The notes: generated from the sequence alone by a model not told the origin. DNA of 64,000 bases from Phycisphaerales bacterium (GCA_029260265.1 JAJDDO010000025.1:1-64000); one strand, 5' to 3'; shown: positions 36,196-45,812, counted from the first letter of the stretch. Numbers and translations are program-made.

Positions 36196-36999
36196 ATGGC
36201 ACTGATGCCCAAGGAACCAGAAGCATTCGCTCAACAGGTCGAGAAACTCCTCCGGCGCATGCAGCCGGGGCTGCGGATTGACCGCGTGAGCACCCGCGAG
36301 TTGCTTGTCGATGGTCGTCGGCTTGATCTCGAGAATCTCCTCCGCATGGTCGCCCATGAGCCCGAGCGCGGGGCCGACATCGTCGAGCACTTCCTCGATC
36401 AGATGTTCCTCGGCGAGCACATGGAACTCAGCGACACCCCGTTCGATCAGGTCAAAGCACGGATCATGCCCCGGGTTCAGCCCGTGTCGATCTTTGAGCA
36501 CCTCTCTGAAGAACTCGTCGCCCATGTGCCCTTCGTCAACGACACGGTGATCGTGTTCGTGATGGATATGCCTCATATGACCGTCAGCATCACCACCGAG
36601 CAGGTCGTGCGGTGGGGGGTGACACTCGATGAGGTCGAGACGCTCGCCCGCGAGAACCTCGATCTGTACGCACCTGAGCTTGAGATGCAGGTCATCGAGA
36701 GCGCAGAGGGCGGCAAGGCGGTGATTGTCTCCGAGCAAGACGGATACGACGCGGCCCGTTTGCTGCTTCAAGATCTGCACTCGAAGCTCGCATCCCACCT
36801 GGGCCCGGATTTTTATGTTGCCACACCGGCGCGTGATATGTTCATCGCCTTGAGCTGCGAGCCCCAAGAGTTTGTCGACCGGTTGAGCGCCCGGGTAGAC
36901 GAAGACTTCGAGCGTTTGCCCTATCCGATCACCAAAGATTTATTCCTCGTCACCCGCGACGGTATCGCCGGGACGACATGGATGCGAAACGCTGCCTAA
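36196..36999 (+). CDS. DUF1444-family protein (YtpQ-like)
   Basis: A 267-residue cytoplasmic protein of the DUF1444/YtpQ type. Recognisable segments are LLVDGRRLDLENLLRMV, VVRWGVTLDEVETLARENL and the C-terminal ARDMFIALSCE. No enzymatic motif stands out and the family role is unknown to me. ATG 36196 has GGAGG seven bases upstream, which decides the start; a longer frame begins at 36154. A terminator-like hairpin follows. Confidence 0.8.
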   Translation: MALMPKEPEAFAQQVEKLLRRMQPGLRIDRVSTRELLVDGRRLDLENLLRMVAHEPERGADIVEHFLDQMFLGEHMELSDTPFDQVKARIMPRVQPVSIFEHLSEELVAHVPFVNDTVIVFVMDMPHMTVSITTEQVVRWGVTLDEVETLARENLDLYAPELEMQVIESAEGGKAVIVSEQDGYDAARLLLQDLHSKLASHLGPDFYVATPARDMFIALSCEPQEFVDRLSARVDEDFERLPYPITKDLFLVTRDGIAGTTWMRNAA

Positions 37000-37054
37000 A
37001 CAGCACACCGCCAGGGATGGCGAACGATTGGGGAGAGAGTCGCTCCGTTGCTTC

Positions 37055-37074
37055 ATCGCGCGGGGCGATTTTTT
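37055..37074 (+). terminator. short Rho-independent terminator after the DUF1444 gene
   Basis: ATCGC (37055-37059) pairs with GCGAT (37065-37069), followed by six T's (37069-37074). The stem is only 5 bp. The T-run overlaps the stop codon of the convergent rhodanese gene. Confidence 0.55.
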
Positions 37075-37906
37075 AGTTGTTTTCCGCACAAAATGCGCAC
37101 GCCTTGCCTGGTCGATACGCGGGGTGGCATCGTGATTTGGTGGTCAATGCATGCCCGCAGTTCTCGCACGCGTGGTAGGTTGGGCTCGGGGCGAGCTGCT
37201 GGTCGACCGTTACGCGTTCGTCAAAGACATAGCACTCGCCGTTCCACTTGCTGTCTTGGGTGTCGATGTCCTCAAAGTACTGGAGGATCCCGCCCTTGAG
37301 GTGGAACACCTCGTCGAAGCCCTTGGCTTTGAGGTAGGCGGTGGATTTCTCGCACCGGATCCCGCCGGTGCAGAACATCGCGACCTTTTTGTGCTTAGCG
37401 GGATCGAGGTGCTCGTCGAGGTACGCCGGCAGATCGCGGAATCGTTTGATGTCCGGGTCGATCGCGCCCTCGAAAGTCCCGGCGTGGAACTCATAATCGT
37501 TTCGCGTGTCGATCAGCACCACATCTGGGTCCGAGATCAGTGCGTTCCAATCTTCGGGTTCGACATAGGTGCCGACTCCATTGATCGGGTCAACATCCGC
37601 CCCGATGCTGATGAGTTCGGGCTTGTGCTTGACGCGGACGCGGTTGAACACATGGGCTGGCGCCCAGCTCGATTTGGAAATCATCTCGTTGAACTCGGGC
37701 TGCTCGCTGATAAACCCGATAATGGTTTTCATATTGTCGGGTCGCCCGGAGATGGTGCCATTGACTCCCTCTTCGGAGAGCAGCACGGTGCCGAGGACAT
37801 CGTGATCGAGCATGAACTGCTTGAGCTCGGGCAAGAACTGCTCGACGCGGTCAAAGCTGGTGAACTTGTAGAACGCGACGACTTCGTATGGGTTTTCAGC
37901 GGACAT
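37073..37906 (-). CDS. trhO: rhodanese-related tRNA uridine(34) hydroxylase TrhO
   Basis: A 277-residue protein of the YceA/TrhO family, which hydroxylates U34 of some tRNAs using O2. The N-terminal domain contains LLSEEGVNGTISG; the rhodanese domain has IDTRNDYEF and the loop FCTGGIRCEKST with active Cys179. The C-terminal segment has four Cys (CENCGHAL and CAFCAENN), suggesting a small zinc site. Length and motif order match TrhO well. Confidence 0.88.
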   Translation of the reverse strand: MSAENPYEVVAFYKFTSFDRVEQFLPELKQFMLDHDVLGTVLLSEEGVNGTISGRPDNMKTIIGFISEQPEFNEMISKSSWAPAHVFNRVRVKHKPELISIGADVDPINGVGTYVEPEDWNALISDPDVVLIDTRNDYEFHAGTFEGAIDPDIKRFRDLPAYLDEHLDPAKHKKVAMFCTGGIRCEKSTAYLKAKGFDEVFHLKGGILQYFEDIDTQDSKWNGECYVFDERVTVDQQLAPSPTYHACENCGHALTTKSRCHPAYRPGKACAFCAENN

Positions 37907-37966
37907 AGTCTGGAATGGTAGGGTTCACGCTCCGAATTGTGAACCCCGTGGCCCTACGATCCTCGC

Positions 37967-38668
37967 GTGATACTCCTGATCGACAACTACGACTCGTTCA
38001 CCTGGAACCTCGTCCAACGCCTCGGCGAGATCGACCGGACCCTCGAGCCCGGGCGTGATCTCATTGTCGTCCGCAACGACGAGATCACCCCCGCCCAGGT
38101 CGATCAACTCGATGGAGGCAACGGGCCATCGCATGTCATCGTCTCGCCCGGGCCGTGCACGCCCAACGAGGCCGGGGTCTCGGGGGATGTCATCGAGCAG
38201 ATCGCGGGGCGGATCCCGATGCTCGGCGTGTGCCTCGGGCATCAATGCCTCGCCGATCGCAACGCGATGACCGTCGAACGCCACGGCATCCTCATGCACG
38301 GCAAAACCTCCGACATCGACCACGACGGCGAGGGGCTCTTTGATGGGATCGATTCGCCGATGACCGTCGCGCGGTACCACTCGCTGGTCGTCCGCAGGAG
38401 CACCGTGCCGAGCGATCTGGACACCGAAGGCAACGGGTGGAAGGTCTCCGCATGGACCCACGACGAGATCAATGGGCAACGCGTCGAGGTCGTCATGGGG
38501 CTTCGCCGGGTGTGGAGTGATGAATCTCGGGCACCCCAACTCGGCGTGCAGTTCCATCCCGAGAGTTTTATGACGCCGATGGGCGTGATGATGCTGTTCA
38601 ATTTCCTCAAGATGGGCGTCCGCGGACGGGATGTGCCAATGCCGGCGGTCGAACCGGTGGGTGGCTGA
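37967..38668 (+). CDS. pabA: aminodeoxychorismate/anthranilate synthase glutamine amidotransferase subunit
   Basis: A 233-residue class I glutamine amidotransferase supplying ammonia for 4-amino-4-deoxychorismate or anthranilate. Motifs: LLIDNYDSFTWNLVQ, SPGPCTPNEAG, nucleophile Cys89 in LGVCLGHQ, and the GVQFHPES His/Glu pair. The start is a GTG at 37967. In many bacteria this subunit serves both folate and tryptophan synthesis, and there is no neighbour to decide between pabA and trpG. Confidence 0.9.
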   Translation: MILLIDNYDSFTWNLVQRLGEIDRTLEPGRDLIVVRNDEITPAQVDQLDGGNGPSHVIVSPGPCTPNEAGVSGDVIEQIAGRIPMLGVCLGHQCLADRNAMTVERHGILMHGKTSDIDHDGEGLFDGIDSPMTVARYHSLVVRRSTVPSDLDTEGNGWKVSAWTHDEINGQRVEVVMGLRRVWSDESRAPQLGVQFHPESFMTPMGVMMLFNFLKMGVRGRDVPMPAVEPVGG

Positions 38669-38685
38669 GGCGCCTATTCTTAGGC

Positions 38686-39141
38686 ATGCTTGATCCTGCC
38701 CCAACCACAAAGATCGCCGAGAACCTCGCCCGTGCCAAGGTGCTCGCATTCCATGACGCGACAGACACCAAACCGGCGTACGCGGTGCTCGGGTTCGCCA
38801 ACACCGATTACGAGATCGTCGTCGAGCCAATGTGCGAGATGTGTGATTTGCAGAGCCGGGTCAACAAGAAGATCATCGGCACCATCCACATGCAGGCGCG
38901 CAAGGTCACGATCACCGGCGCAGGCGGGCGGTTTGTTGAGCCATGCTCGGGCGTGACGCGCCGGGTGCAGGGGACGGTCATCGGTGTTGACGCTGAGGAG
39001 AACCGGATCATCATCAACGCCGGCGTGCCGATCCATCTCTCGCTGACCGCGCCGGGGCAGCATGCCCGTGATTACAGCGTCGGTGATTTCATCGGGTGCG
39101 ATGTATTCTCGCACGCCGGGTTCGCGATCTACGAAGATTGA
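38686..39141 (+). CDS. conserved-looking small protein with a CxxC pair, unknown function
   Basis: 151 residues, cytoplasmic, mostly beta-strand. A Cys-x2-Cys pair (PMCEMC) lies near residue 50, with further Cys at about 87 and 131. No family recognised. It begins 17 bases after pabA on the same strand, so the two may be co-transcribed. It ends 7 bases before the convergent oppB-like gene. Confidence 0.7.
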   Translation: MLDPAPTTKIAENLARAKVLAFHDATDTKPAYAVLGFANTDYEIVVEPMCEMCDLQSRVNKKIIGTIHMQARKVTITGAGGRFVEPCSGVTRRVQGTVIGVDAEENRIIINAGVPIHLSLTAPGQHARDYSVGDFIGCDVFSHAGFAIYED

Positions 39142-39148
39142 TTGATAA

Positions 39149-40153
39149 TCAGACGATCCGGGGATCGATCCACCGGTAGAGCACATCGACCGCAAGATTA
39201 AACACAATCAGCATCGTTGCGAACACCAGGACCACGCCCATAATCAGCGAGAGGTCTTTATTCTGCACCGCGTTGACGAAGTGCTGACCGATGCCGGGCA
39301 CGGTGAAGACGCGTTCGATGACGAATGAGCCGGTCATCGCCATCGCGGTCGCCGGGCCGAGGAACGAGAGCACGGGCAAGAACGCGTTTTTAAGGGCGTG
39401 CTTGAGCAGCACCGATCGCTCAGAAGCCCCCTTTGCACGGGCGGTGCGTATGAAATCAGCCCCGAGGACATCGATCATGCCCATGCGTGTGAGCCGGGCG
39501 ATGTAGGCCGTGAACGGCAGCGAGAGCGTGACGGATGGCAACACCATACTCCGCACCGTGCCCCATTGGGCGACCGGGAACCACCCGAGCCAGACCGAAA
39601 ACACAAGCAACGCAGCGGTCCCGATCACAAAGCTGGGCAGCGAGATCCCAACCATCGCGACCACCAGCGAGGCATGATCCGCCATCGAGTTGGGCTTGGT
39701 CGCGCCGATGATGCCCACCGTCGTCCCGACAACGACCGCGATAAAAATCGCAGCGATGCCAAGCGTCATCGACACCGGAAGAGATGAACCGATGATCTCA
39801 TTGACCGTCAGGTCGTCATACTGCAGCGATGGGCCAAAGTCAAAGACCGGGCGAGCCGGTGGAGGGAAACCGGCTTGTGCAGCGCGGGCGGTGTCATCAG
39901 CGAGCCGACCGCTCATCCAATCGCGGGCGTAATGAACCCCCGTCGCACGATCAAGATACGAGATGTAAAACTTGGGGAAAGAGTCAAGGTTGTACTGCTT
40001 GTTCATCTGCGCGATGACTTCGGGCTTGGGCCGCTTATCCGGGTTCTCCAGAGGGTTTCCGGGCACGGCCCACGCGAGCGCAAGGGTGATGGTGTAAATC
40101 AAGAGCAGCGTGATCGGCAGAAATGCGAGCCGGCGTAGGATCATCGTGATCAT
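39149..40153 (-). CDS. oppB: oligopeptide/dipeptide ABC transporter permease (OppB/DppB type)
   Basis: A 334-residue inner-membrane permease with six predicted helices. The N-terminal FLPITLLLIYTITLALAWAVPGNPL is typical of OppB, and the EAA loop reads RTARAKGASERSVLLKHALKNAFLPV. It overlaps the upstream binding-protein gene by four bases. The partner permease (OppC) and the two ATPases (OppD, OppF) are not in the window. Confidence 0.92.
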   Translation of the reverse strand: MITMILRRLAFLPITLLLIYTITLALAWAVPGNPLENPDKRPKPEVIAQMNKQYNLDSFPKFYISYLDRATGVHYARDWMSGRLADDTARAAQAGFPPPARPVFDFGPSLQYDDLTVNEIIGSSLPVSMTLGIAAIFIAVVVGTTVGIIGATKPNSMADHASLVVAMVGISLPSFVIGTAALLVFSVWLGWFPVAQWGTVRSMVLPSVTLSLPFTAYIARLTRMGMIDVLGADFIRTARAKGASERSVLLKHALKNAFLPVLSFLGPATAMAMTGSFVIERVFTVPGIGQHFVNAVQNKDLSLIMGVVLVFATMLIVFNLAVDVLYRWIDPRIV

Positions 40154-42069
40154 GGCGTGCCCCCCTTGCCCGGATGCATGGGCTTGGGTTCGTTGGGGCC
40201 GATGTCATCATCGAGCACATCGACGAGGAACACATTTTGCTTCGTGCGTGGATGCGTCGAGAGCCCGGTGACTTTGTGCGGGTCAAACATGTAGATCGTC
40301 GCGTAGTGAAAGATCGGGACCAGCGGGAGGTCTTCTTCGACGAGAATTCGCTCGGCTTCGCTGAGCAACGACATCCGCTTTTCGCTATCGAGTTCAAGCC
40401 CTGCTTGTCTGAGCAGCTTGTCGAAGGCAGGGTTGTTGTATGCCCGATCGTTGTTGCCGTCTTCGGAATGGTTGATGTCGAGGAAGGTGGTGGGGTCGCC
40501 GTAGTCACCAAACCAACCGGCGCGGGCGGTCATGAACTGATGATCTTTCAGGTCTTCCTTGAAGATCTTGAGCTCTTTCTGGACGAGGGAGGTCTGGATG
40601 CCGAGGTTTTTCTGCCAGCTCTTGGCGATGGCCTGCCCGATCAGATCATGCCCTGAGTCTTTATTGAACGAGAGCGTGACGACGAAATCTTCTGGGAAAT
40701 TTGCCTCAGCGAGCAACGCCCGCGCTTCGTCAAGAATGCCCTGGCGTTCTTCGGGGTTCTTGGCCTGCGAAATATTTTTGAGCCCCTTGGGCGAGACATA
40801 TCCGCCGATAGACCCCGGCGGGATTAGCGTGGAAGCAACGGGCTCCCCGAGCCGACGGATCTCATCGGCGATGGATTGCTTATCGAGGCACATCGCAAAG
40901 GCACGCCGAACCCGGGCGTCGGCGAACGGATTCTCTCGACCGTCGGTGAGCCTCGGGCTGCAGTTGAAGTTGTAAAAATAAGTCCCAAATGACGACACGG
41001 CATGGGTGTGCGCCCGAGGGTCGGCGGGCAATGCCCGATCAATCGAGAACTGATCGAGCCCTTGCGCTTCAAGCTCGCGGACCTTGTCGTGGTTCTCTTC
41101 GAGGAACTCAAGCTTGGCTGCGACCATATCGCCGCGATAGGCAGCGGTGTTGTCGGCGATCCAATCCAACGCCCCGGTCTGGTACGCAAGCACCGCCGCG
41201 TTGGGGTCGGTGATCGACGGAATGGCGATCGTCCGCATCGCGAGTTGATCGCGGTTCCAATAGTGCGGGTTCATCTCCAGACGCATGTCGCGTTTGAAAC
41301 GCCAGCCCGTGAGCTCGTAAGGACCGTTGGAGATCAGCGTGCCGCCCTTGGTCCATCCAGGGCGGCGGACCAGGCGGGCGGTGACAGGGTCCGGGCGTTC
41401 ATACTGTGATACAAGCGGCTCATACACCGGAGAGAAAACCGCGAATGCGCACAGATCAAGAAAATAAGGCACCGGATGATCCAGCTTGATCACCAGCGTG
41501 TGCTCGTCATAGGCGATCATCTTGACCATCGCATCGAACTTGATGATGGTTTCTTGGTAGAGCTGTTCGCCCGCTTGGGCGCGGTCTGATGAAGATTCAA
41601 AGGTGCGATCGGCGAACTCGTCGAGTGCCAACGCACGCCAGTCGTAGAACGCTTGCGCCCCCTCGATGAGCATAAAGAGCTTTACATAATCAGAGACCAG
41701 ATCGGGCAGCATCGCGCGCCGCCACGAGTAACGGAAGTCTTCCGCGGTGACCGGCTGCCCGTTGCTCCACTTGGCGTCTTTTCGGAGGTTGAATGTGTAG
41801 GTCGTTGCATCATCCGAAACCGACCAAGACTCGGCAACCCCGGGCTCGATGCCGAAGTCATCGGAGAGCACATCGTTGATGACCAGCCCCTCGTAGAGCA
41901 ATCGGGCGACGCGGAGATCGTGCATCCAACTCATCCGCTGAGGATCCAGCGTGTTGACTTCCGAGAGGTTCGCGAAAGTAAAATCCGCCTTCGGCTTGGG
42001 ACGATCGGTGACCACCGACGCGATCACGAGCAAGCCAAGGAGCACAACTGGAATCAAGAGCCGATTCAT
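40150..42069 (-). CDS. oppA: peptide ABC transporter substrate-binding protein (OppA type)
   Basis: A 639-residue solute-binding protein of the OppA/DppA family (SBP_bac_5). It starts at ATG 42069 with an N-terminal membrane anchor or uncleaved signal (MNRLLIPVVLLGLLVIASVV) and lacks a lipobox Cys, unlike most OppA proteins. Family patterns include LSEVNTLDPQRM, WSNGQPVTAEDFRYSWRR, PYFLDLCAFAVFSPV and NGPYELTGWRF. It is long compared with typical OppA (about 540). First in the pair with oppB. Confidence 0.88.
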   Translation of the reverse strand: MNRLLIPVVLLGLLVIASVVTDRPKPKADFTFANLSEVNTLDPQRMSWMHDLRVARLLYEGLVINDVLSDDFGIEPGVAESWSVSDDATTYTFNLRKDAKWSNGQPVTAEDFRYSWRRAMLPDLVSDYVKLFMLIEGAQAFYDWRALALDEFADRTFESSSDRAQAGEQLYQETIIKFDAMVKMIAYDEHTLVIKLDHPVPYFLDLCAFAVFSPVYEPLVSQYERPDPVTARLVRRPGWTKGGTLISNGPYELTGWRFKRDMRLEMNPHYWNRDQLAMRTIAIPSITDPNAAVLAYQTGALDWIADNTAAYRGDMVAAKLEFLEENHDKVRELEAQGLDQFSIDRALPADPRAHTHAVSSFGTYFYNFNCSPRLTDGRENPFADARVRRAFAMCLDKQSIADEIRRLGEPVASTLIPPGSIGGYVSPKGLKNISQAKNPEERQGILDEARALLAEANFPEDFVVTLSFNKDSGHDLIGQAIAKSWQKNLGIQTSLVQKELKIFKEDLKDHQFMTARAGWFGDYGDPTTFLDINHSEDGNNDRAYNNPAFDKLLRQAGLELDSEKRMSLLSEAERILVEEDLPLVPIFHYATIYMFDPHKVTGLSTHPRTKQNVFLVDVLDDDIGPNEPKPMHPGKGGTP

Positions 42070-42158
42070 GCTCACACAGTACCGCAGACAGCGTCTGATG
42101 TGTGCTCGCGAGCATGGATCAACCCAAAAACGCGAGAGAAAAACCATCACCGAGCGAC

Positions 42159-43274
42159 TTATTCCTGAATGAACTCGTTGGCGTCAAGTTTATGGGTGTT
42201 GACGAGCTCAGAGTTGGCGGACAACAGCAAGGCAACCGCGTTGCGGTACCCGCGATCGTCGCCTTCACGAAGCAAAGCCGCAAAGTCGGTCAGTTCGACC
42301 GAGGAGGACGGACGAGACCTGAGCTCGGCGTGCTTGAGACCCGAGAAGTATAACAATGCATCCGCGGACTGCACCACTCGTATTGTGACATCACGGTTGC
42401 GTCCCAGAGGCGGATTCGAGTCGATGATCTCTCGCAGCGAAACCGCCAGCATGTTGCCCGCCAGACGAATCGCCGCGGAGGTCGACTCCGTGGTGACATC
42501 CCCGTTGACATCCGAAACCGATGAGGTCAGCGCAGAAGAAGCGCGAAGCCCGATGCGGTACGCGGGCTCGGGTGGTTGTGTGCCATCGAGTGAGGCCAAG
42601 ATCGGCGAGACCAAATCGCTCAGAGATTGAATCGACTGATTCCGAGCACCGGCCAGATCTGATCCGGGCAATGCAGTTCCGGCTGCCAACGCACGCACAA
42701 CCGCATCAAGAATGAGCGGGTTCTCGCCCGAATCGCCCTGAGCGAACACCGCATCAACAAGGCCCTCGATCTCGGTGGAAGAGACCGCCAGCCCGTGAGC
42801 GCCCGTGATTTCGAACACTCGACGGGCACGCCCGATGGCGAAGAGCCTCGTGCCTGCGTCATCCGCATCGAGCTGCTCGCGGATCATCCTGATCGACGCG
42901 GTGGTCGACAGCTCACCAGCAAGACGGAGCGCAAACAGCTTGTGCCCAACTTGGTCGGAGGCTTGGAGTTCACGGATCATCGAGCTGAGCGCATCCGCGT
43001 ACGCCTGCCGAAACGCGACGGAGATGTCCCGGTCCGCCAGGGGCGTGAGCAGCCGGTCCTGCGCACGCTTGGCATCCTCATAGTCTTCAGACATCGCAGC
43101 TTCGGAGAGCGAGCCGACAAAGCCGGTGATCTGCTGGAGCGAAGCCCCATTGAGCGTGTTCGATTCGACGATCGACGCGGGGAGGCTCACGCTGGATTGC
43201 CCGAAGGCGGATACCGAGCAGGTTGCGATGACAGCAGCGATGGCGAGCGTTCTAAATGTGGTGACCATGATCAT
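42159..43274 (-). CDS. secreted protein of unknown function
   Basis: A 371-residue protein with a signal peptide ending near SAFGQ. The rest is predicted mainly helical and repeat-like, resembling HEAT-type repeats (LAGELSTTASIRMIREQLD, RLAGNMLAVSLREIID), but I cannot assign a family. GAGAG lies upstream of ATG 43274; ATG 43268 is an alternative start. It is upstream of oppA on the same strand with a 90-base gap. Confidence 0.7.
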   Translation of the reverse strand: MIMVTTFRTLAIAAVIATCSVSAFGQSSVSLPASIVESNTLNGASLQQITGFVGSLSEAAMSEDYEDAKRAQDRLLTPLADRDISVAFRQAYADALSSMIRELQASDQVGHKLFALRLAGELSTTASIRMIREQLDADDAGTRLFAIGRARRVFEITGAHGLAVSSTEIEGLVDAVFAQGDSGENPLILDAVVRALAAGTALPGSDLAGARNQSIQSLSDLVSPILASLDGTQPPEPAYRIGLRASSALTSSVSDVNGDVTTESTSAAIRLAGNMLAVSLREIIDSNPPLGRNRDVTIRVVQSADALLYFSGLKHAELRSRPSSSVELTDFAALLREGDDRGYRNAVALLLSANSELVNTHKLDANEFIQE

Positions 43275-43362
43275 GCGTGATGCTCTCTCAATAGATAGGG
43301 GCTTGTGTGCGTCTGGGAGTGTATGTCACCAAATGCCCCGGGTCGAAGCCTTTTCAGGGTGC

Positions 43363-44337
43363 CTAGTACACTTCAAGGAACACCCGTTTGGTGGGCTTGA
43401 TCGTCCGCGGGATCATTCGGCGTTGCCATGAATCGAGATCATTGGCGATCTCGGGGTCGATCCGCAGGTATTGGGCGAGGTGCTGCTTCGATAGCATCTT
43501 GGAGAGGGACTTCAAGATTCCAAGCTCCATCCCCGCTATTCCACAGATATAGATCAGCGTTCGTTCCGATTCGAGCATCGCTCTCAGATCCGCATGGTCC
43601 TCTTCAAGCCGATCCTGAACATACATCGGTCGGCTCTGCCCGTCGATGAGATGCCGAGAGATCGCGGTCCGGTAGCTGAACCGGTCGAACTCCTGATCCA
43701 ACGCGAGCATATCTTCATGGTAAAGCAGATCGGTCGCGTAGGGGGCTCCCATGATCAGCGTCGCATTGCTTTTCATGCCCGTCGAGGCAAGGTCGGCGAG
43801 CATCGAGCGGAACGGAGCGATCCCGGTCCCGGTCGCGATGAACAGGTAATCGTGCTTGCTCGGGTCTTTGGGCAGGACAAACCGTTTGCCCGCCGGTCCG
43901 GTGAGCAGGGCCTCATCGCCGACCTGAAGATCGCACAGGTAGTTTGAGCAGACTCCGGTAAACAGCTCATGCGTATCCCAGTGCTCGTCGAGAACCCGCT
44001 TGGTTGCGGTAGCGATGATCGAGCCGTTCCCGCCTTCACCCTTGGTCGGCGAGCAGATCGAGTAGAGCCTGAGCTTGTGCTGTTTGCCCGATGCGGTGAC
44101 ACCCGGGGGGATGATGCCGAAGGACTGTCCCGAGATCCAGCCATTCGCGAGCGGGGTTCCAGAGACATCAAATCCGATGTGCCGAACATACCCGGCGGCT
44201 TTCTTCGAGGCCGAGCAGATTCGGGTCTCGACCACCTTGGCCGTGATCGGGTCATTTGGTTTGGCGAGGTGCTGGACGACCTCGGGCATCTCAGGAATGC
44301 CGAGGATTTCCGGTGTGTTTGACTCAGAGGTGCTCAT
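43363..44337 (-). CDS. plant-type ferredoxin--NADP+ reductase-like flavoprotein
   Basis: A 324-residue FAD enzyme of the plant-type (PetH) FNR fold. FAD-binding RLYSICS is at 90-96, GVCSNYLCDL at 128-137, the pyrophosphate loop GTGIAPFRSML at 170-180, IYICGIAGME near the end, and a C-terminal aromatic EVY that stacks on the flavin. It carries electrons between ferredoxin and NADP(H). Plant-type FNRs are not restricted to phototrophs, and nothing here suggests photosynthesis. Confidence 0.9.
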   Translation of the reverse strand: MSTSESNTPEILGIPEMPEVVQHLAKPNDPITAKVVETRICSASKKAAGYVRHIGFDVSGTPLANGWISGQSFGIIPPGVTASGKQHKLRLYSICSPTKGEGGNGSIIATATKRVLDEHWDTHELFTGVCSNYLCDLQVGDEALLTGPAGKRFVLPKDPSKHDYLFIATGTGIAPFRSMLADLASTGMKSNATLIMGAPYATDLLYHEDMLALDQEFDRFSYRTAISRHLIDGQSRPMYVQDRLEEDHADLRAMLESERTLIYICGIAGMELGILKSLSKMLSKQHLAQYLRIDPEIANDLDSWQRRMIPRTIKPTKRVFLEVY

Positions 44338-44411
44338 GGTTCGCCTCTCCTTGGAGAGTCATCACCACCCGGTTGGGGATATTGAGATGATGCCCCTCGG
44401 TTTGCTGTGGA

Positions 44412-45812
44412 TCAGCCGTCGTCTTCTATTGGCTCGGATCCCATTTCATCTTCCAGATCCATCGTCTCGTCATCTTCATTGTACGAGTCGTCGCTGTAGT
44501 CTTCGTCCTCGTCGTATTCTTCAACCGGTTCGGGAACGAAGCCGCCCAGTTTATCGAGCCGGACCGCAGCGGCTTCGAGCTTGTCCCCTGCCTCCCCGCG
44601 GATACGGGCATTGCGGAGCGCGGAGGCCGCATCGCGGAAGCTCTGCGCTGCCTCAGCCTTCAAGGTCTCGTAGGTCTCTTGCTCACGTTCTGCTCTCGAT
44701 ACCCAATCGCCTGGGATGCCTGATTCGGCAATATCGATGTACATGATCGCCGCTTCGCGGTGGCCGCTGGCTTGTCGGGCGACACACTCGCCGAGGATCT
44801 GCATTGCGGTTGACTTGGTCATCGCCCCGACCGCCGCGGTTTCAGACTTGGAATCGCGAGTTGCGGAGATGGCTCCGCGTGCCTGCGAGATCGCCTTCTC
44901 GTTGGCCCCGCTGACCTCTGATGCACGGAACGCCTCGAGTTCTTCGACGAGCTTGAGCACGGCGTCGCGTGCAACCTGGGCGGTGCCCCGCGCCTCGCTC
45001 GCGTCACGATTGCTTGTCCGCTCGCGGGCTTGGAGCTCTTCGCGTGAGGCGTCGAGCAGTTCAATCTGAGATTCGGCCTTTTTAACATTCAACGCGTATT
45101 CCTCGCGCGTCGGGATCAACTGGTCCACCCGCCCCTGGATGCGGAATGCTTCAAGCCCGTATTGGTCACCACGCAGCGTGTGCTCACGGACTCGCTCGGC
45201 GAGCTGGGCGCCTTTGGTTGCCGAGAGTGTTGGGATCCGCAGCTCGATCTCGGCGCCCGCGTTCCGCTCGGTGCTTGCCTTGTCTTCGAGATCGGCGATC
45301 TTTGTGTTGAGCTCGTTGATCTGGTCCTCGATGCCCTGCTGCAGCGTTCGGTAGTTGGCGATGTCTTCTTGCCGCATGGTGATTAAGCCGGCAAGCTCGC
45401 TGAGCCCGTCGGCGGGATCAAAGACGCTCGCGGCCTCGGCGATGGTTGACATCGTTCGCCATTCGTTGAGGTACCCGCGGATCACGCGGGCCTGAAGAAT
45501 CGCCTTCTTTTCAACCTGCACGGCCTCTTGCGATGCCAGGGCGGCCATCCCGATCTTCGACTGGGCGACCGCTAAGGATGCAGCCTGTGCGTATCCGTCT
45601 TCTGACCCGCTGAACTCTGAGACCGTCGACTCGGTGGCTCGCAGCACCTTAGCTGAGTTGCTTGGTGATGCATTGGCGTTGCCGGCGGCGATGGTCTCGA
45701 ACTGACGCCCCGCATCACGGACCGCGTTCTTGGAATCTTCAGATCGTGAGCATCCGCTTTGTGCGGCAAGGAAAACAACAAGGGCAGCCGAAATCACGGT
45801 TTGGGTCTTCAT
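44412..45812 (-). CDS. coiled-coil lipoprotein with strongly acidic C-terminal tail
   Basis: 466 residues. Start ATG 45812 has GAGGA eight bases upstream. The signal ends in AAQSGC (Cys about residue 21), so it is probably a lipoprotein. Nearly all of residues 30-410 are Ala/Glu/Arg-rich helix typical of long coiled coils. The last 35 residues are almost pure Asp/Glu with Tyr and Ser. No family recognised; it may be a periplasmic spacer or a calcium- or basic-protein binder. Confidence 0.75.
   Translation of the reverse strand: MKTQTVISAALVVFLAAQSGCSRSEDSKNAVRDAGRQFETIAAGNANASPSNSAKVLRATESTVSEFSGSEDGYAQAASLAVAQSKIGMAALASQEAVQVEKKAILQARVIRGYLNEWRTMSTIAEAASVFDPADGLSELAGLITMRQEDIANYRTLQQGIEDQINELNTKIADLEDKASTERNAGAEIELRIPTLSATKGAQLAERVREHTLRGDQYGLEAFRIQGRVDQLIPTREEYALNVKKAESQIELLDASREELQARERTSNRDASEARGTAQVARDAVLKLVEELEAFRASEVSGANEKAISQARGAISATRDSKSETAAVGAMTKSTAMQILGECVARQASGHREAAIMYIDIAESGIPGDWVSRAEREQETYETLKAEAAQSFRDAASALRNARIRGEAGDKLEAAAVRLDKLGGFVPEPVEEYDEDEDYSDDSYNEDDETMDLEDEMGSEPIEDDG

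Noticed and set aside
37925-38830. 301-residue minus-strand open frame
   Set aside because: Antisense to pabA and the next gene; composition is Arg/His-rich and unlike a real protein.
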